64,000 nt of DNA from the NCBI GenBank assembly GCA_003151955.1, contig PLZB01000004.1, forward strand, positions 17,233-81,232. Reading direction: 5' to 3'. Positions 58,922 through 64,000 of the stretch are shown piece after piece. The stretch is from Acidimicrobiaceae bacterium (GTDB taxonomy: Bacteria; Actinomycetota; Acidimicrobiia; Acidimicrobiales; UBA8190). The translations under genes and the position numbers were made by a program. Each line of letters opens with the position of its first letter. Position 1 is the stretch's first letter. The notes beneath the pieces were generated by a model that saw only the letters and a list, made by a program, of their open reading frames with translations, did no database searches and was not told where the DNA came from.

Positions 58922-59041
58922 GGCTTCCCCCCTGCCCAGAGTGGACCCGCCCAGCGCGTGGCAGGGGCCGTTGGTCCAGGGTCCGGCCCGCATCGACGAC
59001 CGTGGCACCGGGCCCATGGGGAAAACGGGGCCCGGCCCGGT

Positions 59042-59824
59042 TCAGGCCACCAGGGCCCCGTCCACGGAGAGGACGGAGCCCGAGGTGTAGCCGGACTCGT
59101 CGGAGGCCAGAAAGACGATGGCCGAGGCGACCTGGTCGGGGGTGCAGAAGCCCATCCGGCTCATCATCTTCATGAGGTGCTTGGGATCGCCGCCCTCGGG
59201 GAGGGCGAAGCTCGACATCATGGGGGTGTCGACCCCGCCGGGGCAGACGGCGTTGACCCGGACGGCCCGGTCGGCGTATTCGACGGCCAGGGCCTTGGTC
59301 AGCATGATGACCCCGCCCTTGGACGCGCAGTAGCCGGCCGAGTAGGCCGAGCCCATCAGACCGGCCGAGGAGGCCACGTTGACGATGGCGCCACCGTTGG
59401 GGTGGAGGAGGTAGGGCAGGGTGGCCCGGGCCATGAGGAACGGGCCGGTCAGGTTGACGGCGATCATCTGGTGCCACTTGGCCACCGGCATGTCGACGGT
59501 GTGGAAGAAGCCGCCGATGCCGGCCACGTTGCAGAGGACCGAGGGGCGGCCCAGGGTGTCTGCCACATGCTCGACGGTCCGGTTCACCTGGTCCTCGTCG
59601 GTGACGTCACAGGCGTAGGCGGCAACCTTGCCCCCCAGGGTCCGCAGCGCCTCGGCCGTGGTCTCGACAGCGTCGAGGTTGACGTCGAGGCAGGCCACCC
59701 CGGCCCCCTCGGTGGCCAGGCGGATGGCGGTCGACTTGCCGATGCCGGAACCGGCGCCGGTGACGATGGCGGTCTTCCCCTCGAATCGGCGGGGCAGCAC
59801 GACGGGGCTGGGAGGGGACGTCAC
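59042..59824 (-). CDS. Short-chain dehydrogenase/reductase
   Basis: A 260-residue classical SDR. TAIVTGAGSGIGKSTAIRL is the cofactor motif, LCNVAGIGG the NAG motif, catalytic Ser in NVASSAGLMGS and YCASKGG holds YxxxK. The C-terminal SGYTSGSVLSVDGALVA is typical. It probably oxidises or reduces a hydroxyl/keto group of an acyl or steroid-like compound. GTG at 59824 overlaps the upstream stop (GTGA), so it is the third gene of an operon with the EthD-like protein and CoA ligase. Confidence 0.88.
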   Translation of the reverse strand: MTSPPSPVVLPRRFEGKTAIVTGAGSGIGKSTAIRLATEGAGVACLDVNLDAVETTAEALRTLGGKVAAYACDVTDEDQVNRTVEHVADTLGRPSVLCNVAGIGGFFHTVDMPVAKWHQMIAVNLTGPFLMARATLPYLLHPNGGAIVNVASSAGLMGSAYSAGYCASKGGVIMLTKALAVEYADRAVRVNAVCPGGVDTPMMSSFALPEGGDPKHLMKMMSRMGFCTPDQVASAIVFLASDESGYTSGSVLSVDGALVA

Positions 59825-60699
59825 GAGGGCCTCCTGGGGCTGGTGGGGGCCTGGTCGGCCCAGAGCTGGTCGGTGTAGGTGTCGGTGCCGGGAACGGTGG
59901 AGATGAAGGGCAGGGCTGCCACGATACGGCCCTTTCCGGACCCCTCGACCGCCGCCCGGTGGGCGGTGACGGTGTCCCAGGCGTCGGCGGGGTCCTCGTC
60001 GAGGAACCAGAGGCTGAGCTGGCGCCGGTCGTCGGCCTCGGTCCGGGGGACGTCCCCAGGGGCGTCGACGAGGAGGGGGAGGGGGTCGGCGGTGACGATG
60101 AGGCGGGCCGGGGAACCGGCCAGGAAGCCGGGGAGGTGCTCCTCTCGCTGCCAGGCCTCGAAGTCGGCGGCGTCGACCCCGTCGGCCCGGTCCGTCCAGA
60201 CCAGGACCATCCCGGCCGAGGGGTGATCGAGGGCGAGCTCGGCCGAGAGACCGTTCTCCCCGTCCCGGCGGGCCTCCCAGGCGAAGCGGTAGAGGAGGGT
60301 GTGGACGTGGTCGCGCTCCTCGAACATCCGGCCCGCCCGGTGGAGGGCCTTGACCTGGTCGACGGCCCAGCGGTTCCAGGTGTCGTGGTAGCCGTCGAGG
60401 ACCCAGTAGACCGAGACGTAGCTGCCCCGGCCCGGGGTGCCGGTGATCTCGGAGGGGTCGGGGTCCTGGAGGGCCTTCAGGTCGGCGGGGGCGACGAAGC
60501 GCTTCCCGGCGAACTGGTAGGGCCCGATCATGCAGCCGGCGTAGAAGTGGTCCCGCTCGTACCAACGGTTGTAGGCCACCTCGGAGCCCCGGTGGGGCTC
60601 GACCAGGGTGACGAGCATGGAGCCGAGGCGGATGGGCTCGGCCCCGGCGATGATCTTGTGCTCCCGGGGGGGCCGGGGGGCGGGGGTGGTGTCGGTCAC
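59821..60699 (-). CDS. Unassigned protein, EthD-like dimeric alpha/beta-barrel candidate
   Basis: A 292-residue protein starting with GTG at 60699. It has two weakly similar halves: VTLVEPHRGSEVAYNRWYERDH in the first and VLVWTDRADGVDAADFEAWQ with EEHLPGFLAGSP in the second. Such (W)Y/H...DH-like strands recall EthD/dimeric alpha-beta barrel proteins that help oxidise or rearrange small substrates. No metal or cofactor site is obvious. It is coupled at both ends (GTGA overlaps) with a CoA ligase and an SDR, so it should work on the same compound. Low confidence on function. Confidence 0.6.
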   Translation of the reverse strand: MTDTTPAPRPPREHKIIAGAEPIRLGSMLVTLVEPHRGSEVAYNRWYERDHFYAGCMIGPYQFAGKRFVAPADLKALQDPDPSEITGTPGRGSYVSVYWVLDGYHDTWNRWAVDQVKALHRAGRMFEERDHVHTLLYRFAWEARRDGENGLSAELALDHPSAGMVLVWTDRADGVDAADFEAWQREEHLPGFLAGSPARLIVTADPLPLLVDAPGDVPRTEADDRRQLSLWFLDEDPADAWDTVTAHRAAVEGSGKGRIVAALPFISTVPGTDTYTDQLWADQAPTSPRRPS

Positions 60700-62288
60700 G
60701 GGGTCGGGCTCCTCGTCGGTTCTCGGTCGGGTCGGTGGTCGAGATCGGGGGGCCGGGCCGCCAGGGTCCGCTTGTCGACCTTGGCCATGGCGGTGAGGGG
60801 GAGCTCGGCCAGGAGCTGGAGCCGGTCGGGGGCCTTGTAGTCGGTGAGCAGGCCGGCGGCGAAGCGGCGGAGGCCGGCCAGGTCGACGGGGGGGCCGGCC
60901 GGGTCGACCACGACGTAGGCCACCCCGATCTCGCCCAGGACGGGATCTGGCCGGCCCGCCACGGCCACCTGGGCCACGCCGGGACAGCCCCCCAGGACGG
61001 CCTCGACCTCGGCGGGGTAGACGTTGTAGCCGCCCCGGATGTACATCTCGGAGACCCGGCCCACGAGCTGGAGGTTCCCGTCGTGGTCGAGCCGGCCCAG
61101 GTCGCCGGTGGTGACCCAGCCGGCGTCGTCGAGGACGGAGGCGGTGGCGACGAGGTCGAGGGTGGTCCCGGTGGCGACGTAGCCCCGGAAGGAGGCCCCG
61201 GAGCGGAGCCGGACCCGGCCCACCTCCTCCGGGAGGACGGGACCCCCCTTCTCGGCCACCAGCTCGAGCTCGACACCGGGGACGGGGCGGCCGACGGTGG
61301 TGGCCACGACCCCGTCGGGATCGCCGGGCCGGGTGCCGGTCCCGAGGGAGGTCTCCGTCGAGGTGTAGCGGACGACGACCGGGCAGCCGAGGCGCTCCCG
61401 CATGGCCCGGACCAGCTCGGGGGGGACCCGGGAGGCGCCGGTCCCGGCCACCCGGAGGCCCGAGAGGTTGGTGTCGTCGAAGGCGGGATGGGCCAGGACG
61501 AGGGCCCACTGGGTGGGGACCCCCTGGCCCACGGTGACCTGCTCGGCCTCCATCAGGCGGAGGGTCGACGCCGCCGTCCAGGGCTGGGGGACGATGACGG
61601 TGGTGATGCCCTGGGCGATCTCGTCCCAGGGCCTTGTCATGTACCCGACGTGGGGGAAGGGGAGGGGGGAGAGCCGGCGGTCCCCGGGGGCCGAGAGGAC
61701 GTCGGTCCCGGCGGCGACGGCAGCCAGGTTCCGGTGGTCGAAGAGGGCCCCCTTGGGGATCCCGGTCGATCCCGAGGTCCAGACGATGGCAACGGGGTCG
61801 GCGGGGTCCAGGGCGGGGAGACGGGGAGCCGGCCCGGAGGCGGCCACGGCCCCGGCCAGGTCGACCCGGGGGAGAACGGTCCCCGAGCCGGGGGGGACCT
61901 CGGCGGCCGGGATCAGGTCGGTGTCGACGACGGTGATCCGGGGTCGGGCCCGGGCCATGATCGAGGCCTGCTCGGGGGGGCCGAGTCGGAGGTTCAGTCC
62001 GGTCGTGACCGCCCCGAGGCGGATGGCGGCCTGGTAGGCGATGGCGTAGTCGATGGACGAGGGGAGGAGGAGGGCCAGGACGTCGCCCCGGCCCAGCCCA
62101 CGGTCGGCCAGGAGGGCGGCGACAGCGTCGGCGGCGGCGTCCCAGGCCCCGAAGCTGAGGGCGCGCCGGTCGTCACCGGCCACCTCGACGAAGGCCTCCC
62201 GGTCGCTCCAGGTCTCGGCCCCGGCCCGGAGGAGGTCGCTGACCGTCTGGCAGTCACCGAGAGAGGGAGTGATCTGACGCACCGTCAT
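60696..62288 (-). CDS. Acyl-CoA synthetase (AMP-forming ligase)
   Basis: A 530-residue ANL ligase. AIVWTSGSTGIPKGALFDH is the P-loop near residue 165, VRYTSTETSLGTG the A5 region, GWVTTGDLGRLDHDGNL and VGRVSEMYIRGGYNVYP near residue 425 complete the catalytic set, with the final Lys in PLTAMAKVDKRTL. ATG at 62288 is used; the frame extends upstream only as a shadow. It opens the operon that continues to 59042. The acid it activates is unknown; the operon content fits an aromatic, terpenoid or sterol-like acid. Confidence 0.9.
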   Translation of the reverse strand: MTVRQITPSLGDCQTVSDLLRAGAETWSDREAFVEVAGDDRRALSFGAWDAAADAVAALLADRGLGRGDVLALLLPSSIDYAIAYQAAIRLGAVTTGLNLRLGPPEQASIMARARPRITVVDTDLIPAAEVPPGSGTVLPRVDLAGAVAASGPAPRLPALDPADPVAIVWTSGSTGIPKGALFDHRNLAAVAAGTDVLSAPGDRRLSPLPFPHVGYMTRPWDEIAQGITTVIVPQPWTAASTLRLMEAEQVTVGQGVPTQWALVLAHPAFDDTNLSGLRVAGTGASRVPPELVRAMRERLGCPVVVRYTSTETSLGTGTRPGDPDGVVATTVGRPVPGVELELVAEKGGPVLPEEVGRVRLRSGASFRGYVATGTTLDLVATASVLDDAGWVTTGDLGRLDHDGNLQLVGRVSEMYIRGGYNVYPAEVEAVLGGCPGVAQVAVAGRPDPVLGEIGVAYVVVDPAGPPVDLAGLRRFAAGLLTDYKAPDRLQLLAELPLTAMAKVDKRTLAARPPDLDHRPDREPTRSPTP

Positions 62289-62311
62289 AACTGGGTCAGA
62301 CCCTAACAGCG

Positions 62312-63350
62312 TCAGCTCCAGGGGGTCCCCCCGGCGAAGTCGGCGGCCAGGTTCCCGTCCAGGGGTACGACCACGGAAGGGGCCGAGGTGACGAGTCCCA
62401 ACTCCCGGTTGTGGTCCAGGCTGGCCAGGGAGAAGTTCTCCGACCCCACGAAGGCCGTCCCCCCGGCCGGTCCCCCGTCGACCACGACAGCCTTGGCGTG
62501 GATGAAGAGGGGGGCCGAGGGGGCATAGGTGTGCACCTGGACTCCGGCGGCGACCAGCGCGGCCAAGGCGGAATTCCACTCGGGATCGGCCGTCATGGTG
62601 ACCTCGACGACCACACCCCGGCGGGCCGCGGCCGTGAGGGCCTTCTCGATGGGGGGGTTCCCCATCTCCTCGTTCTCGACCCTGACGGTCCGGCGGGCCG
62701 ACCCGATGAGCGCGACCAGGGCGGGACCGGAGCCCGGGCTCCAGAGGAGGTCGGTCCCGGCCGGGGCCGGGCCAGGGGTGGCGCCGGTCAGGTCGCCGGC
62801 GAAAGTCTGCTCGATGGCGGCCACGTCGCCGGGCTGGGTGTCGACGACGGCGAAGTCCCGGCTGGTGGCGTAGTAGCGGGGGGTGAGGTTGAAGGTGAGG
62901 ACATCGCAGGTGACTCCGTCGATGCAGACGACCTTCTCGTGGAGGGTCTCGGCGGGATCGGCCCAGGCCACCTCGACATGGTGGGCCGCCAGGTTGGTGG
63001 CCGCCGCCGTGTTGGCCCCATGCTCGAGGTGGCTGTCGAGGAGGACCCGGACGGCCAGCCCCCGGGAGGCGGCCCCGTCGAGGTCGCTCACCACGACGGG
63101 GTCGTCGAGCTCGTAGACGGCCAGGTCGATCCGGTGGGTGGCCACGGTGAGGAGGGCGTAGATCGGGGCGGGGCCGGTGGCCGGCTCGACCACCAGGGAA
63201 AGCCCGCCCGGTCCGGCGGTCGTCGCCGGCCCGGCCGATGTGGTCGGAGCCGGGATCGACGTGCTGGTCGGGGGCGGGGGGGGACGGGGCGCTGCAGCCT
63301 CCGGCCAGGACCAGGAGCAGGGCCAGACCGGCCTTCCGGCTCCCCGTCAT
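62312..63350 (-). pseudogene. Phospholipase D-like lipoprotein with frameshift in a C8 tract
   Basis: ATG at 63350 starts a lipoprotein signal (ALLLVLAGGCSAPSPP, lipobox LAGGC). A run of eight C (minus strand, 63283-63276) then shifts the frame: the frame of the body of the protein is one base off. Past it, the other frame reads a Ser/Thr/Pro linker and a phospholipase D domain with both HxK motifs, HEKVVCIDG near the middle and HAKAVVVDGG later, followed by GSENFSLASLDHN. Removing one C restores a full lipoprotein. It may be a phase-variable tract, a mutation or an assembly error. A separately starting body (GTG 63193) could be made but would lack the signal. Confidence 0.65.
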
Positions 63351-63405
63351 GGCGTCATCCTGGCATGCCGGGTCACGGGCCGGCCCAATAGATCAGGAGG
63401 CGCGG

Positions 63406-63804
63406 ATGATCGAATTCAGGTTGGATCCGGGGTCGGGGGTGGCCACCTACCGGCAGCTGACCAACCAGGTCCGCCAGGCCCTCCGGTTGGGGATCCTGGC
63501 CCCGGGGGACCAGCTCCCCACGGTCCGGGAGGTGGTGGTCCAGATCGCCGTCAACCCGAACACGGTGCTGAAGGCCTACCGGGAGCTGGAACGGGAGGGG
63601 CTGGCCCAGGGCCGGCCGGGCCAGGGGACCTTCATCCTCCGGTCCCTCACCTCGGGCTCCCCCGCCGACCAGGAACGACTGCGGGGCCGGCTCGGGGAAT
63701 GGCTCCGGGAGGCCCGGGACTGCGGGCTCGACGAGGCCGGCATCCGGGCCCTGGCCGACTCCGTCCTCCAGGAGGCGACCGGCGGCGTGCAGGACATCGC
63801 GTGA
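63406..63804 (+). CDS. YtrA-type GntR-family transcriptional regulator
   Basis: A 132-residue regulator. The N-terminal winged helix has TYRQLTNQVRQALRLGIL, GDQLPTVREVVVQIAVNPN and VLKAYRELEREGLAQGRPGQGTF, the standard GntR pattern. The effector domain is short, as in the YtrA subgroup that controls ABC transporters. AGGAGG lies six bases before ATG 63406. Its stop overlaps the GTG of an ATP-binding protein gene, consistent with a regulator-transporter operon. Confidence 0.9.
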   Translation: MIEFRLDPGSGVATYRQLTNQVRQALRLGILAPGDQLPTVREVVVQIAVNPNTVLKAYRELEREGLAQGRPGQGTFILRSLTSGSPADQERLRGRLGEWLREARDCGLDEAGIRALADSVLQEATGGVQDIA

Positions 63805-64000
63805 CCGGACCGGCCGCCCTGGTGGGGCCGAACGGCTCGGGCAAGACGACGCTGCTGCGCGCCGCCATGGGACTTATCCCCGTCACGCGCGGCCGCATTA
63901 CCTGGGGCGGGCGCGCCGCGTCGCCGCCCGACCGCCGCGCCATCTTGTTCCAGCGCCCGGTCATGCTCCGGCGCAGCACTGGCGACAATGTCCGCTACGC
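63801..64000 (+). CDS. ABC transporter ATP-binding protein, 5' part (contig edge, possible chimera)
   Basis: GTG at 63801 overlaps the GntR stop. The frame quickly reaches Walker A (LVGPNGSGKTTLLRAAMGL) and a Q-loop (ILFQRPVMLRRS), then leaves the window. Only about 9 residues precede Walker A, whereas family members have about 30, so the start of the domain is missing. From about 63810 on, codons change to CGC/GCG-rich usage unlike the rest of the window, and the text resembles tungstate- or phosphate-type ABC ATPases. The join may be an assembly artefact. Confidence 0.55.
   Translation, partial: MTGPAALVGPNGSGKTTLLRAAMGLIPVTRGRITWGGRAASPPDRRAILFQRPVMLRRSTGDNVRY

Noticed and set aside
57906..59477. 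A 523-codon minus-strand frame across the secreted protein and SDR
   Set aside because: It is a different-frame shadow with HRR/GRR-type low-complexity sequence; the signal-peptide frame is clearly the coding one.

Overview
The window is a high-GC, gene-dense actinobacterial chromosome segment. GTG starts and 1-4 base start/stop overlaps are common. F420-type LLM oxidoreductases, a WW-like GWW...NWYPPE protein, a YtrA-type GntR regulator and an igr-type steroid operon all point to Actinobacteria. The mix of nonulosonic-acid genes, an LpxD homologue and many acyl-CoA enzymes suggests an Acidimicrobiia-like lineage, which is inference only. No tRNA, rRNA, CRISPR array or transposase was seen.

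Region 1 (1-23461) makes a surface glycan. The left part (1-9876) holds NeuB-type nonulosonate synthase, an SpsF-like cytidylyltransferase, a DegT aminotransferase, an aldo/keto reductase, an RmlD-like reductase, a glycosyltransferase, a methyltransferase and a flippase. A minus-strand block (9935-13584) adds a PseB-like 4,6-dehydratase, a sugar-1-phosphate nucleotidyltransferase, a LegB-like dehydratase and another SDR. A tightly overlapped plus-strand operon (14888-18850) encodes WbpD, WbpE, WbpB and WbpA homologues for a UDP-2,3-diacetamido-glucuronate-type sugar. Glycosyltransferases, a LmbE-like deacetylase, an AsnB-like amidotransferase and an LpxD-like acyltransferase follow.

Region 2 (23475-29688) is a six-gene operon with the same content as the mycobacterial igr operon: a FadE29-like and a FadE28-like acyl-CoA dehydrogenase, ChsH2- and ChsH1-like hydratase subunits, and two tandem Ltp2-like aldolases. 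It should remove the last three carbons of a steroid side chain. A CYP125/142-like P450 lies at 35554, and a second acyl-CoA dehydrogenase pair lies at 44973-47287. All three transcription units are preceded by matches to the KstR operator pattern TNNAACNNGTTNNA, which suggests one regulon.

Region 3 (29854-35400), between the operon and the P450, is an accessory island. It holds a Fic protein, a truncated winged-helix protein and a decayed second copy of it, an AbiEi-like protein with a probable leaderless start, an ADP-ribosyltransferase-like two-gene module, and an AbiEi-like gene followed by a broken nucleotidyltransferase. A 43-bp direct repeat brackets its right part.

Region 4 (35554-51631) is mixed catabolic and housekeeping DNA: P450, two LLM oxidoreductases, a saccharopine-dehydrogenase-like enoyl reductase, a STAND-type ATPase with a tandem operator, glutamate decarboxylase, a type IV pilin-like protein, the second dehydrogenase pair, a thiolase, a DJ-1 protein and a CoA ligase.

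Region 5 (51683-64000) has a large LuxR regulator, a broken nucleotidyltransferase with an intact winged-helix partner, a second Fic gene with its own inverted repeat, a secreted repeat protein interrupted by an amber codon, a CoA ligase/EthD-like/SDR operon, a phospholipase-D lipoprotein frameshifted in a C8 tract, a GntR regulator, and a truncated ABC ATPase whose composition suggests a chimeric contig end.
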